Shown piece by piece: positions 28,601-36,170 of a stretch of DNA of 64,000 nucleotides. The stretch's first letter is position 1; each line of letters opens with the position of its first letter. The stretch is from Roseiarcus sp963835955. Its GTDB lineage: Bacteria > Pseudomonadota > Alphaproteobacteria > Rhizobiales > Beijerinckiaceae. The DNA lies in assembly GCA_963835955.1 (NCBI GenBank), contig CAWIHZ010000004.1, forward strand, positions 62,001 to 126,000. The letters are read 5' to 3'. The notes under the pieces are model-generated. The model had not been told where the DNA came from. It made no database searches and worked only from the letters and a program-made list of their open reading frames with translations. Both the position numbers and the translations under genes were made by a program.

Positions 28601-28923
28601 GCGTCGCGGTTGGCGCGGTTCGCTTCAAGGCCTGGAAGCCGGCGATGGCGCTGCATCCGGCGGTGCCCGTCCATGCGCCGCTCATCTTCGACATTTTCGA
28701 TGGGTGGAGCGGCCGGGCGCTCGGCGGCTGCGTCTACCACGTCGCCCATCCGGGCGGGCGCAACTACGAAACCTTTCCCGTCAACAGCAACGAGGCCGAG
28801 GCGCGGCGCCTGGCGCGGTTCGAAGCGCATGGCCACACGCCCGGCGCCTTCGAGCCGCCGCCCGAGACGCCGCACCCCGAATTTCCGCTGACGCTCGATC
28901 TGCGGCGGCCGCCGCGGGTCTAA
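25605..28923 (+). pseudogene. transglutaminase-like / DUF2126 protein, interrupted by a +1 frameshift
   Basis: Together the two frames encode one protein of about 1,100 residues. The first part (25605 to about 27896) holds an N-terminal transglutaminase-like region. It starts SIRAAIHHLTHYRYDRPVSLG and has the catalytic Cys in SGSCRDSSWLLVQILR, His in DLHAWAEVYLP and Asp in GLDPTSG. The DUF2126 domain follows (MGGEPTFVSIDD, GKWYPGE). The frame is lost after FIGPTS at 27893-27897, where one extra T gives AGTTCAG. The correct frame resumes as QAPRVDEARHDALYELEIALAQ and runs to 28923 with full similarity. It is either a real inactivation, a read error, or an unusual recoding site. Such genes usually sit beside alpha-E and a second transglutaminase gene, which are absent here. 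Confidence 0.85.
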
Positions 28924-29750
28924 CGCCTGCTCGCCAAAGCCGCCTCGATCTCCTTCGACGAGGGTAGCTCGGCGAAGGCGTCGAAACGGCCGTTGTCCGC
29001 GATGTCGCGCGCGGCGCGCATCAGAGCCCCCCAGGCGGCTCTCGCCAGCGCCCCGCCGGTCGAGACGCGTTTGACGCCGAGGTCTTCGAGCTGACGGCGG
29101 GTGAAACCCGGCGCGCCGACCAGCACATTGACCGGCAGCTTGCCGGCCACGCGAACCACCGCCGCGACTTCTTCGGCGGACTTCAATCCGGGGGCGTACA
29201 AGACGTCGGCGCCGGATTCGGCGTAAGCGCTCAATCGCCGCAGCGCTTCGGCAAGACCGCTCGCGCTGTCGCGCAAAAGCACTTCGCTGCGCGCGGTCAG
29301 GAGAACCTTTTCGCCGCTGGCGTCGATCGCGGCCCGCGCGGCCCGCAATCGCTCGATCGCCTCTCTCAAAGTATAGAGCGGCGCGTTGGGGTCGCCAGTG
29401 TAGTCCTCGATCGAAAGCCCGGCGACGCCCGCGGCGACGCAAAGCCTTACGCTCTCGTGGACGCCCTCGGCGTCGTTAGCGAAGCCCGCCTCAAAGTCGG
29501 CGTTGAGCGGAATGTCGACCGAAGCGGCGAGCTCGCCGATGTGCTTGAGGGCATAGGCGCGGGCAACGGCGCCATCGGCCTCGCCGGCGGCAAACGCCAT
29601 GCCGGCGCTCGAGGATGCGATGGCGGGAAAGCCGAACGAGGCGAGGCATTTCGCCGAACCGACATCGTAAGGGTTGGGCATCACGAAGCAGCCGGGCGCC
29701 GCGTGAAGTTCGGCGAAGCGGGCGCGTTTCTTGGCGGTGGTCGGCGTCAT
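28920..29750 (-). CDS. isocitrate lyase / PEP mutase family protein
   Basis: 276 residues of the ICL/PEPM TIM-barrel superfamily (short, oxaloacetate-hydrolase or methylisocitrate-lyase-like). Marks are FVMPNPYDVGSAKCLASFGFPAIASSSAG, PLNADFEAGFA (metal-binding Asp), GLSIEDYTGD, and LLTARSEVLLRD. The KKCGH motif of true isocitrate lyase is absent, so it is not expected to supply glyoxylate to the malate synthase at 54250. Likely a C-C bond lyase on a 2-keto or hydroxy diacid. The start at 29750 overlaps the upstream acetyltransferase stop by four bases. The stop overlaps the end of the opposing DUF2126 gene. Confidence 0.85.
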   Translation of the reverse strand: MTPTTAKKRARFAELHAAPGCFVMPNPYDVGSAKCLASFGFPAIASSSAGMAFAAGEADGAVARAYALKHIGELAASVDIPLNADFEAGFANDAEGVHESVRLCVAAGVAGLSIEDYTGDPNAPLYTLREAIERLRAARAAIDASGEKVLLTARSEVLLRDSASGLAEALRRLSAYAESGADVLYAPGLKSAEEVAAVVRVAGKLPVNVLVGAPGFTRRQLEDLGVKRVSTGGALARAAWGALMRAARDIADNGRFDAFAELPSSKEIEAALASRR

Positions 29751-30463
29751 GGCGCGGTCCTCGGCATGAGATCGGACAGACGGACTTTTTGGCGGCCGGC
29801 GGCGTCGAAATTGCCCGGGGCGAGCCAGCGTTCGTAGGCCCTCTTGCGCTCCGGCCATTCGCGGTCGAGCATCGCAAACCACGCGGTGTCGCGATTGCGG
29901 CCCTTGACGATCATGTGCTGGCGGAAGATCCCTTCGAACGTGAATCCGAACCGCTCGGCCGCGCGCTTCGAGGGCGCATTGAGATCGTTGCACTTCCACT
30001 CGTAGCGACGGTAGCCAAGCTCGTCGAAGGCGTATCGCGCGAACAGATATTGCGCCTCCGTAGCCCCGGCCGTGCGCTGCATCGCCGGCGTATAAAGGAT
30101 GTTCCCGACTTCGATGACGCGATTGGCCTGGTCGATGCGCAGAAAGGTCTGATAGCCGACGGCGCGGCCCGAGGCGTTGTCGACAATGGCGAAGAACAGC
30201 GGATCGGTCGAGCGCGCCTTGGCGGCGATGTTGGCCTTGAAGACCGCGGGGTCGTCGTAGGGACCGTCGAACAGATAGGTCCAGAGCCGATCCTTGTCGC
30301 CGCCGTTGGCGCCCTCGAACAGGGCCTCGGCGTGCTTGTCCGCCTCGAGCGGCGTCAGACAGATCCACCGTCCGGCGAGCGTCACCCGCTCCGGGCGCTT
30401 GGCGGGACGGGCGTCGACCACGGGAGCGAGGGGTTGGAGGATGGCCGGGTTCGTTGTGTCCAT
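29747..30463 (-). CDS. GNAT acetyltransferase (RimJ/RimL type)
   Basis: 238 residues. The N-terminal VTLAGRWICLTPLEADKHAEALFEGA and the core VGYQTFLRIDQANRVIEVGNILYTPAMQRTAGATEAQYLF mark the RimJ/RimL branch. These use acetyl-CoA to modify protein N-termini or small amines. The C-terminal half has YRRYEWKCNDLNAPSKRAAERFGFTFEGIFRQH, the usual acceptor-side segment of this branch. Overlap by four bases with the PEP-mutase-family gene downstream indicates co-translation. Substrate unknown. Confidence 0.87.
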   Translation of the reverse strand: MDTTNPAILQPLAPVVDARPAKRPERVTLAGRWICLTPLEADKHAEALFEGANGGDKDRLWTYLFDGPYDDPAVFKANIAAKARSTDPLFFAIVDNASGRAVGYQTFLRIDQANRVIEVGNILYTPAMQRTAGATEAQYLFARYAFDELGYRRYEWKCNDLNAPSKRAAERFGFTFEGIFRQHMIVKGRNRDTAWFAMLDREWPERKRAYERWLAPGNFDAAGRQKVRLSDLMPRTAP

Positions 30464-30490
30464 GTTTGACCTGGTCGAATGGGGCGCGCG

Positions 30491-30892
30491 TTACAGCCAG
30501 GAGTTGACATCGGTCCTGGCGAAGTCGTCGCCTTTGAACAAGAGCCGGGCGCCAAGAACTTTGGCGCTCGCATAGGCCAGACAGTCGGCGAAATTCAATC
30601 GCGCCGGATGTCGCCCTTTGCCGAAGGCCTCGAAACAGCCGACCGCGGCAATTCCAATAGCAGAATCGATTGCGATTTCGGCGATTTCCGCCTCGTCGAG
30701 AAACTTCTCGAATTGCCGTTCAGCCTCGCGCGGCGAACGCAAAAGTCGGCCTCCCAACACGATGCAGGTCTCCAGGCGGACGACGGGCGACGTCAACCGC
30801 CGCTCGGCGGCGGCGATCGCCCGGGAGAATTCTCGGCGATCGGGTTCCTTCGCCAGGATCGCAACGAAGACCGACGTGTCAACGAAGGTCAT
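30491..30892 (-). CDS. vapC: VapC toxin, PIN-domain ribonuclease
   Basis: About 133 residues, a PIN domain with the four acidic residues expected: Asp in FVDTSVFVAIL at the N-terminus, Glu in RLETCIVL, and the Asp residues in LNFADCLAYASAKVLGARLLFKGDDFARTD. VapC toxins cleave RNA, often initiator tRNA or rRNA, when not bound by VapB. The ATG at 30892 overlaps the vapB stop (ATGA), typical for the pair; an ATG three codons upstream is possible. Likely chromosomal toxin-antitoxin module. Confidence 0.92.
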   Translation of the reverse strand: MTFVDTSVFVAILAKEPDRREFSRAIAAAERRLTSPVVRLETCIVLGGRLLRSPREAERQFEKFLDEAEIAEIAIDSAIGIAAVGCFEAFGKGRHPARLNFADCLAYASAKVLGARLLFKGDDFARTDVNSWL

Positions 30893-31128
30893 TGCCCCCA
30901 TAGTTGGTCGATTTCGTCCTTCGTCATAACGCGGCCTCCGGGCCTGGCCATCGCCATCGTTTCATTGGCGAGGTCCTCGAGACGCTCTTCCAGCGGCCGC
31001 GTGTCGCGTTCGCGCTTCAATTCGCTGCGGAGCGCATGGATGATCGCCTCGGTCATGTTGGTCTTACGCAATTCGGCGAGCTTCCGGGCGAGCTCGCCGG
31101 CCTCGCGATTGCGGATGCTGATGCCCAC
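30889..31128 (-). CDS. vapB: VapB antitoxin (type II, PSK-like)
   Basis: 79 residues. The N-terminus GISIRNREAGELARKLAELRKTNMTEAIIHALRSELKRE has the layout of VapB antitoxins of the PSK transcription-factor type (ribbon-helix-helix DNA binding). The C-terminal MTKDEIDQLWGQ is the toxin-binding tail. The start is a GTG with GGAGG eight bases upstream. The pair would repress its own promoter through the palindrome at 31160-31169. Confidence 0.9.
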   Translation of the reverse strand: MGISIRNREAGELARKLAELRKTNMTEAIIHALRSELKRERDTRPLEERLEDLANETMAMARPGGRVMTKDEIDQLWGQ

Positions 31129-31159
31129 GACGACCTCCGTCTATACAGGCATCGCAGTA

Positions 31160-31169
31160 TGTATATACA
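31160..31169. promoter_or_regulatory. vapBC operator palindrome
   Basis: Perfect 10-bp palindrome TGTATATACA about 32 bases upstream of the vapB start. A second TATACA (31143-31148) faces the TGTATA half with 10-odd bases between. These AT-rich palindromes in a GC-rich gap are the expected VapBC binding site. Confidence 0.55.
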
Positions 31170-31184
31170 AAACCGGACGTGGGG

Positions 31185-33017
31185 TCAATGATTGTCCCTC
31201 GGCACGCCCATGGTCTGGGCGAGCCGCTGGTACTTGATCGCCGGTTTCAGCACCATTCCTTCGTCGAACTGCGCCACCATCTCGCGCTGGATCTGCTGCC
31301 ATGGCGTCTGGCTCTTGGGATAGTCGTAGCCGCCGTGCTTGGCGAGCGCGGCCCGGCGCTCGTTGAGTTCGGCGTCCGAGATCAGAATATTGGCCGAGCG
31401 TTTCTTGAGGTCGATGCGCACCCGGTCGCCGGTTTTCAGAATCGCCAGGCCGCCGCCCGCCGCCGCTTCCGGCGAAGCGTTGAGGATCGAGGGCGAGCCG
31501 GAAGTGCCGGACTGCCGCCCGTCGCCGATGCAGGGCAACGCATGGACGCCCTTCCTGATCAGGGCCGCCGGTGGCTGCATGTTGACCACTTCCGCCCCGC
31601 CCGGATAGCCGATCGGCCCGGTCCCGCGAATGAACAGAATGCTGTGCTCGTCGATCTTGAGCTTCGGATCGTCGATGCGGTGGTGATAGTCCTCCGGCCC
31701 GTCGAACACGATCGCGCGCCCCTCGAAAGCCTCCGGGTCCTTGGGGTTTGACAGGAATCGGGCCCGGAATTCGCTGTCGATGACGCTCGTCTTCATGATC
31801 GCGTCGTCGAACAGATTGCCGCTCAAAACGATGAAGCCGGCGTCCTCCTTCAGCGGCTTGTCGACGGGGTAAATGACGTCGTGATCGTCGGCCAGCGTCC
31901 TGGCGCAGTTTTCGCCCATCGATTTGCCGTTGACGGTGAGGGCGTCCTGATGAATGAGCTTGCGCTTCATCAGCTCGTTGACCACCGCCGGCACGCCGCC
32001 GGCGCGGTGGAACTCCTCGCCCAGATACTTTCCCGCAGGCTGCATATTGACGAGCAGCGGGACCTTGTGGCCGACGGTTTCCCAATCCGCGATCGTGAGC
32101 GGCACTCCGATATGCCGGGCGATGGCGTTGATGTGGATCGGCGCGTTGGTGGAGCCGCCGATCGCGCTGTTGACGACGATCGTGTTCTCGAACGCCTCGC
32201 GGGTCAGGATGTCCGAAGGCTTCAAGTCTTCCCACACCATGTCGACGATGCGCCGGCCGGTCTCGTAGGCGATCTGGCCGCGCTCGCGGTGAGGCGCGGG
32301 AATCGCCGCACAGCCCGGCAGGCTCATGCCGAGCGCTTCCGCGAGCGCGTTCATGGTCGAAGCCGTCCCCATCGTGTTGCAATGGCCGACCGAAGGCGCC
32401 GAGGAGGTGACGATCTCCATGAACTCTTCGTAGTCGATCTTGCCTTCGGCGAGGTCCGAGCGCGCGCGCCAGACGACCGTGCCGGAGCCGGCGCGCTCGC
32501 CGTGATGCCAGCCGTTGTTCATCGGTCCTCCCGACAGCACGATCGCCGGAATGTTGACCGTCGCGGCCGCCATGATGCAGGCCGGCGTCGTCTTGTCGCA
32601 GCCGGTCGTCAGCACCACGCCGTCGATGAAATAGCCCATCAGAATTTCGACCAGGCCGAGATAGGCGAGATTGCGGTCGAGCGCGGCGGTCGGCCGCTTG
32701 CCGGTCTCCTGGATCGGATGGACGGGGAACTCGAAAGCGACCCCGCCGGCCGCGGTGATGCCGTCGCGCACTCTTTTCGCCAGCTCGAGATGATGGCGGT
32801 TGCAGGGCGAAAGGTCGGAGCCGGTCTGGGCGATGCCGATGATCGGCTTGCCGGACCTCAGCTCGCCGGGAGTCAGGCCGAAATTGAGGTAGCGCTCGAT
32901 ATAGAGCGCGGTCATGCCCGGGTTTTCAGGGTTGTCGAACCAGAGCCGCGACCGCAAGGGCCGCTTCGGCTCGCCTTTCGAGCCGCCGTTGGTTTTGGTC
33001 TTGGGCTTGTGAGCCAT
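31185..33017 (-). CDS. IlvD/Edd-family sugar-acid dehydratase
   Basis: 610 residues, the second IlvD/Edd enzyme of the window but of a different branch: RSRLWFDNPENPGMTALYIERYLNFGLT at the start, PIIGIAQTGSDLSPCNRHH, and Fe-S cysteines in TGCDKTTPACIMAAATVNIPAIVLSGGPM and VGHCNTMGTASTMNALAEALG. This branch contains L-arabinonate, D-xylonate and galactonate dehydratases, which make 2-keto-3-deoxy sugar acids. The exact substrate is inferred only to class. Start MAHKPKTK at 33017; a longer frame runs back into a palindromic repeat and is rejected. No sugar transporter or aldolase is adjacent. Confidence 0.88.
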   Translation of the reverse strand: MAHKPKTKTNGGSKGEPKRPLRSRLWFDNPENPGMTALYIERYLNFGLTPGELRSGKPIIGIAQTGSDLSPCNRHHLELAKRVRDGITAAGGVAFEFPVHPIQETGKRPTAALDRNLAYLGLVEILMGYFIDGVVLTTGCDKTTPACIMAAATVNIPAIVLSGGPMNNGWHHGERAGSGTVVWRARSDLAEGKIDYEEFMEIVTSSAPSVGHCNTMGTASTMNALAEALGMSLPGCAAIPAPHRERGQIAYETGRRIVDMVWEDLKPSDILTREAFENTIVVNSAIGGSTNAPIHINAIARHIGVPLTIADWETVGHKVPLLVNMQPAGKYLGEEFHRAGGVPAVVNELMKRKLIHQDALTVNGKSMGENCARTLADDHDVIYPVDKPLKEDAGFIVLSGNLFDDAIMKTSVIDSEFRARFLSNPKDPEAFEGRAIVFDGPEDYHHRIDDPKLKIDEHSILFIRGTGPIGYPGGAEVVNMQPPAALIRKGVHALPCIGDGRQSGTSGSPSILNASPEAAAGGGLAILKTGDRVRIDLKKRSANILISDAELNERRAALAKHGGYDYPKSQTPWQQIQREMVAQFDEGMVLKPAIKYQRLAQTMGVPRDNH

Positions 33018-33129
33018 CGCTGATCGCCTCCCTGGCGGCGCCGCTGCCGATCGCAACGCGCTACGAGCGCGCAGTATGCGGCTGCTGCGTTGAGGATTCA
33101 ACGATTTGTCGCTTCGCGGCGCCCCGGGG

Positions 33130-33171
33130 CTAGAGCATGACGCGATTTCGTTGAATCGCATCATGCTCTAG
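33130..33171. repeat. intergenic palindromic repeat (REP-like)
   Basis: A 42-base near-perfect inverted repeat. The left arm CTAGAGCATGACGCGATT faces AATCGCATCATGCTCTAG with one mismatch and a 6-base loop. Such extragenic palindromes beginning TAGAGCATGA are common in Hyphomicrobiales genomes. It is followed by a smaller repeat (GGATTTTCGCG / CGCGAAATCC, about 33190-33210). It lies upstream of the IlvD/Edd gene and could form a strong hairpin in a transcript. Confidence 0.7.
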
Positions 33172-33300
33172 AGGCCTTAAAAAACGCGGGATTTTCGCGC
33201 GAAATCCGGCATCCGCTCTTTCGCATCCCGCTCTTAGGCTAACGGATCGACCGTGGTCGCTCTGAGCGCATCTGCGCGCCGCGCCCTCGAGGCCGGCCGC

Positions 33301-33882
33301 TCATCGCGCCAACGGCGAAACCCCAAACAGCCAGGCGTGCAGCCAGAAAGCGAGCACGGCCCACAGTATAACGCCGAGCACGATCGCGGCCCCCGTCGCG
33401 CTCCAGTCAGGTTCGGGATAGACGACGGCGTTGCGGCGGTCGCGGGCGTAGGAGCTCGCCAGATCAGCCAGCGCCCAGACCAGGAACGCGCCGAACAGAA
33501 CGAGGTCAGCCGCCGAGCCGTTGGCGATCAGATGTCCCAAGCCGAAGACGGCGACGCTCCAGACCATCGGATGATGGACCGCAACCGCAATATGGCTGCG
33601 CTTCAGGAAATAGCCGGCGAACAGCAGCATGCTGACGAGCATGAGGACGACGGTCACGTGCCGCGCCTCGGGCGACGGCGTCCAGAGTTGGGCGGCGGCG
33701 AAGCGCGCCCGGGCGAACCCCCAGACGATCAGGATGAATCCGATCGCCGACAGGAGCGAATAGAGTCCCTTCCAAGGGCCTTCGCCGAGCCGCGCGATCG
33801 CGGTCGCGCGCGCGTTTTCGGCGAAGATGCGGGTCGAATGAAGCCCGAGAAAGATCACGAGGCCGAGCACGAGGATCGCCAT
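33301..33882 (-). CDS. NnrU-family membrane protein
   Basis: 193 residues, six predicted spans. Marks of the NnrU family are the N-terminal LVIFLGLHSTRIFAENAR, GLYSLLSAIGFILIVWGFA, the conserved RHVTVVLMLVSMLLFAGYF, and the histidine-rich KRSHIAVAVHHPMVWSVAVFGLGHLIANG. NnrU was named from nitrite/nitric-oxide reduction loci, but the family is broad and its function is not settled; it is distantly related to isoprenylcysteine methyltransferase-like proteins. Start at 33882 has the family beginning AILVLGLVIFLGLH. No denitrification genes are nearby. Confidence 0.85.
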   Translation of the reverse strand: MAILVLGLVIFLGLHSTRIFAENARATAIARLGEGPWKGLYSLLSAIGFILIVWGFARARFAAAQLWTPSPEARHVTVVLMLVSMLLFAGYFLKRSHIAVAVHHPMVWSVAVFGLGHLIANGSAADLVLFGAFLVWALADLASSYARDRRNAVVYPEPDWSATGAAIVLGVILWAVLAFWLHAWLFGVSPLAR

Positions 33883-33992
33883 GGGAATTGCGCCTTGAGG
33901 TTGAGCGCCGGAATCGGCCGCTCCAACGAAAGCTTGGCGCGAAGCCCCGCTCGAGGCAAGTTCGAGGGCTTGCGCTCGGAGCCGGTCGAGGT

Positions 33993-34448
33993 TCAATCGA
34001 CGATCGGCGGCGCGCGGGCCTCCGCGGCGCCGGCGAGGCTCAGGCGATCGAGCGTCGCCTGCAACCCGGCCGTGTCCGGGCAGATCATCAGCCGCGTCGC
34101 TCGTCCCCATCGCAAATGCAGAACGTGGACGCCGCGATTGGCGGTGCGGACCCCGTCGGTCCCCGAGTTGGTCTCGTCCCATTCGGCCATGACGAGCGTG
34201 TTCCACGGAGCGCCGCTCACCCAGATGCGCCGCAGCTCGAAGCGAATGTCCGGCAACAGGCGATAGAGCCTTTCATACCAGCGCCGGGTCGCCGCCAGCG
34301 TATGCCTCGAACCGCCGAGGGCGTGGTCCTCGCCGAGAAAGGAATGCTCGAAGCGCCGCGCGAATGCGCGCAGCACCGGTTCAGCGTCGCCGCGATTGAT
34401 TGCGGCGAACAGGGCGCGGACGCGGCGTTGGACGAACGCGTGATACAT
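33993..34448 (-). CDS. SnoaL-like polyketide-cyclase-fold protein
   Basis: 151 residues of the NTF2/SnoaL fold: helix RRVRALFAAINRGDAEPVLRAFARRFEHSF, then TLAATRRWYERLYRLLPDIRFELRRIWVSGAPWNTLVMAEWDE and the strand NRGVHVLHLRWGRATRLMICPD. These proteins are small hydrolases, cyclases or binding proteins; the ligand is unknown. It is divergent from the HxlR regulator at 34524, with only 75 bases and a duplicated operator-like motif between, so the regulator probably controls it. Confidence 0.75.
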   Translation of the reverse strand: MYHAFVQRRVRALFAAINRGDAEPVLRAFARRFEHSFLGEDHALGGSRHTLAATRRWYERLYRLLPDIRFELRRIWVSGAPWNTLVMAEWDETNSGTDGVRTANRGVHVLHLRWGRATRLMICPDTAGLQATLDRLSLAGAAEARAPPIVD

Positions 34449-34460
34449 CGCCTCCTCCTC

Positions 34461-34501
34461 AGTTCAATGATTGAATGATGCTATTCGATTGAGTTCAATG
34501 A
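34461..34501. promoter_or_regulatory. duplicated operator in the HxlR/SnoaL divergent promoter
   Basis: The 10-mer AGTTCAATGA occurs at 34461-34470 and again at 34492-34501. The two are 31 bases apart, about three helical turns, so both lie on the same DNA face. The first overlaps the odd-centred palindrome TTCAATGATTGAA (34463-34475). This fits two dimers of the winged-helix HxlR regulator binding cooperatively between the divergent genes. Confidence 0.55.
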
Positions 34502-34523
34502 CGCAACTCGCTAGTGTCCGGAC

Positions 34524-35024
34524 ATGGAGAGAACCAGCTTCGCGCAGATGCGCTGCTCATTGGCCCGCGGCCTCGATATGGTCGGCGACTGGTGGTCGCC
34601 ATTGATCATTCGCGACCTCTTTCTCGGCGTCGCCCGGTTTGACGAACTCGTCGAGGACCTCGGAATCTCGCGGAATTTGCTGACGCGGCGGCTGAAGGCC
34701 CTCGCCGCCAACGGGATCATCGAGCGCGCGGCCTACCAGACGCGGCCGACCCGATACGCCTATCGTCTGACCGAGGCCGGACGCGATCTGGTGCCCGCCA
34801 TTCTGGCCTTGACCGCTTGGGGCGACCGCTGGGCGCGCCCGCGAGAGGGAAGCCCGATGCGATTCGTCCACAAGACCTGCGGGCGTCCATTCGAGCCGCG
34901 GGTGACCTGCTCGGCCTGCGCTCAACCCATCGTCGCCGAGGCTGTCACGGCGATCCCCGGGCCTGGCGGGGCGGCGAAGCGCGGGACGATGATTGTGGCG
35001 AAACGGCTTCGCGGCTCGGCTTGA
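34524..35024 (+). CDS. HxlR-family transcriptional regulator
   Basis: 166 residues. The winged helix of the HxlR family fills residues about 10-100: CSLARGLDMVGDWWSPLIIRDLFLGVARFDELVEDLGISRNLLTRRLKALAANGIIER, then YQTRPTRYAYRLTEAGRDL. The C-terminal part contains a CGRPFEPRVTCSACAQP segment with three Cys that could bind a metal or sense redox state; many HxlR members respond to thiol stress. Divergent from the SnoaL-like gene, probably its repressor or activator, acting at 34461-34501. Confidence 0.9.
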   Translation: MERTSFAQMRCSLARGLDMVGDWWSPLIIRDLFLGVARFDELVEDLGISRNLLTRRLKALAANGIIERAAYQTRPTRYAYRLTEAGRDLVPAILALTAWGDRWARPREGSPMRFVHKTCGRPFEPRVTCSACAQPIVAEAVTAIPGPGGAAKRGTMIVAKRLRGSA

Positions 35025-35135
35025 CCTGAGAGGCGGCCAACGGTCGCGCGGTCGCCGAAAGCCCGATCGCCGATGGCTCCGCCGCCCGCTTCGGACTGCC
35101 CGGGGAGGAAGAATCGCCGATCATCCAAATTGTAG

Positions 35136-35170
35136 TTGACAAGGAAACTATTGTGGATTAGTTTCTTAGG
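35136..35170 (+). promoter_or_regulatory. promoter with overlapping MarR-type inverted repeat
   Basis: A perfect -35 TTGACA (35136-35141) is followed after 17 bases by TAGTTT. The spacer and -10 lie inside an imperfect palindrome, AAGGAAACTA (35141-35150) facing TAGTTTCTTA (35159-35168), with eight bases between. Placement upstream of a DUF1398-MarR operon makes autorepression by the MarR protein likely. Confidence 0.6.
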
Positions 35171-35211
35171 AACATACCGGCGCATTGCGCGCCGATGACG
35201 AGGAGGTCAAA

Positions 35212-35610
35212 ATGGATGCGGATGTGAAAGACGCGGTTCGCTGGGCGACCGCGGAGTCGGACGCCGAGCGGGCGACGTTTCCGGAAGTCGTGCAGAAACT
35301 GATGGCCGCCGGGGTCGAGCGCTACCACGCCGATCTCGTGTGCTCGGCGAAGACCTACTATCTGCCGAACGGCGAGTACGAGGTCACGCCGTGCCACAAG
35401 GTCGCCGCCGCGGCGACGGACTTTGATCCGAAAGCGGTCGAGGCGGCGCTTCGCGCCATCCAGGGGCAAAGCATAAAGTACCGGGAATTTTGCGACCGGA
35501 TTGCCGCCGCCGGCTGCGTCGGCTATTTCGTCAGCTTCGCTGGCCGCCGCGCCGTCTATTACGGACGAACCGGCGAGACCTATGTCGAATGGTTCCCGGG
35601 AGCGAAATGA
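35212..35610 (+). CDS. DUF1398 (YbcV-like) protein
   Basis: 132 residues, the size of the DUF1398 family. Marks are FPEVVQKLMAAGVERYHADLVCSAKTYYLPNGEYEVTPCHK and a C-terminal GCVGYFVSFAGRRAVYYGRTGETYVEWFPG. Function unknown; soluble. AGGAGG six bases upstream of the ATG at 35212 decides the start against a longer frame. The gene is followed by a MarR regulator only 10 bases later, so the two form an operon read from the promoter at 35136. Confidence 0.85.
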   Translation: MDADVKDAVRWATAESDAERATFPEVVQKLMAAGVERYHADLVCSAKTYYLPNGEYEVTPCHKVAAAATDFDPKAVEAALRAIQGQSIKYREFCDRIAAAGCVGYFVSFAGRRAVYYGRTGETYVEWFPGAK

Positions 35611-35620
35611 GGTCGCCGAG

Positions 35621-36085
35621 ATGGCCGACGGAAAAGGGAGGGCAAGCCCGCTCACGGCGCATCTCGGCTATTGGCTGCGCTTCGTCTCCAACCAGGTCTC
35701 GCATGGCTTCCGCCGCAAAGTCGCGGCGCACGGGGTCACGGTCGCCGAGTGGGTGGTGCTGCGCACGCTCCTCGACCAAGAGGCGATAGCGCCGAGCGCG
35801 CTCGCCGACCGTCTCGGGATGACGCGCGGCGCGATCTCGAAACTCGCCGACCGGCTCGCCGCCAAGGCGTTGATCTCACGAACGGAGGACCGCAGCGACG
35901 GCCGCTCTCACCGGTTGGCTTTGACGGCGAAAGGTCGAAGGCTGGCGCCTGTCCTGGCCGCGCTCGCGGACGCCAACGACGCCGAGTTCTTCGGCTGCTT
36001 GAGCCAAGCCGAACGGGCGACAATCGAATCCGCGATGCGCGAGATCGTGCGCCGGCACGGCTTGAGGGCTGTCCCGGTTGAATGA
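35621..36085 (+). CDS. MarR-family transcriptional regulator
   Basis: 154 residues. Winged helix-turn-helix core: LTAHLGYWLRFVSNQVSHGFRRKVAAHGVTVAEWVVLRTLL, recognition region PSALADRLGMTRGAISKLADRLAAKALI, and wing RTEDRSDGRSHRLALTAKG. C-terminal dimerisation helices are present (LSQAERATIESAMREIVRRHG). Second gene of the DUF1398 operon, with the inverted repeat at 35141-35168 as the expected binding site. The ligand is unknown; MarR proteins often respond to phenolics or oxidants. Confidence 0.92.
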   Translation: MADGKGRASPLTAHLGYWLRFVSNQVSHGFRRKVAAHGVTVAEWVVLRTLLDQEAIAPSALADRLGMTRGAISKLADRLAAKALISRTEDRSDGRSHRLALTAKGRRLAPVLAALADANDAEFFGCLSQAERATIESAMREIVRRHGLRAVPVE

Positions 36086-36170
36086 CCGGTCGCCCGACGC
36101 CGACGCCGGGCTTGCGCCTCGCGCCGCCGCGCAGCATGGATCGCGCGCGCCCTCCTGAAGGAAGCTCGCG

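Noticed and set aside
28920..29750. Isocitrate lyase to pair with malate synthase
   Set aside because: The KKCGH active-site motif is missing and the protein is too short.
28920..30368. 482-codon frame joining the acetyltransferase region to the PEP-mutase-family gene
   Set aside because: Only the part from 29750 downstream is the real gene; the rest is an out-of-frame reading of the GNAT gene.
33018..33164. Longer N-terminus for the IlvD/Edd dehydratase
   Set aside because: The extra codons lie in a REP-like palindrome and poorly conserved DNA; MAHKPK at 33017 fits the family.
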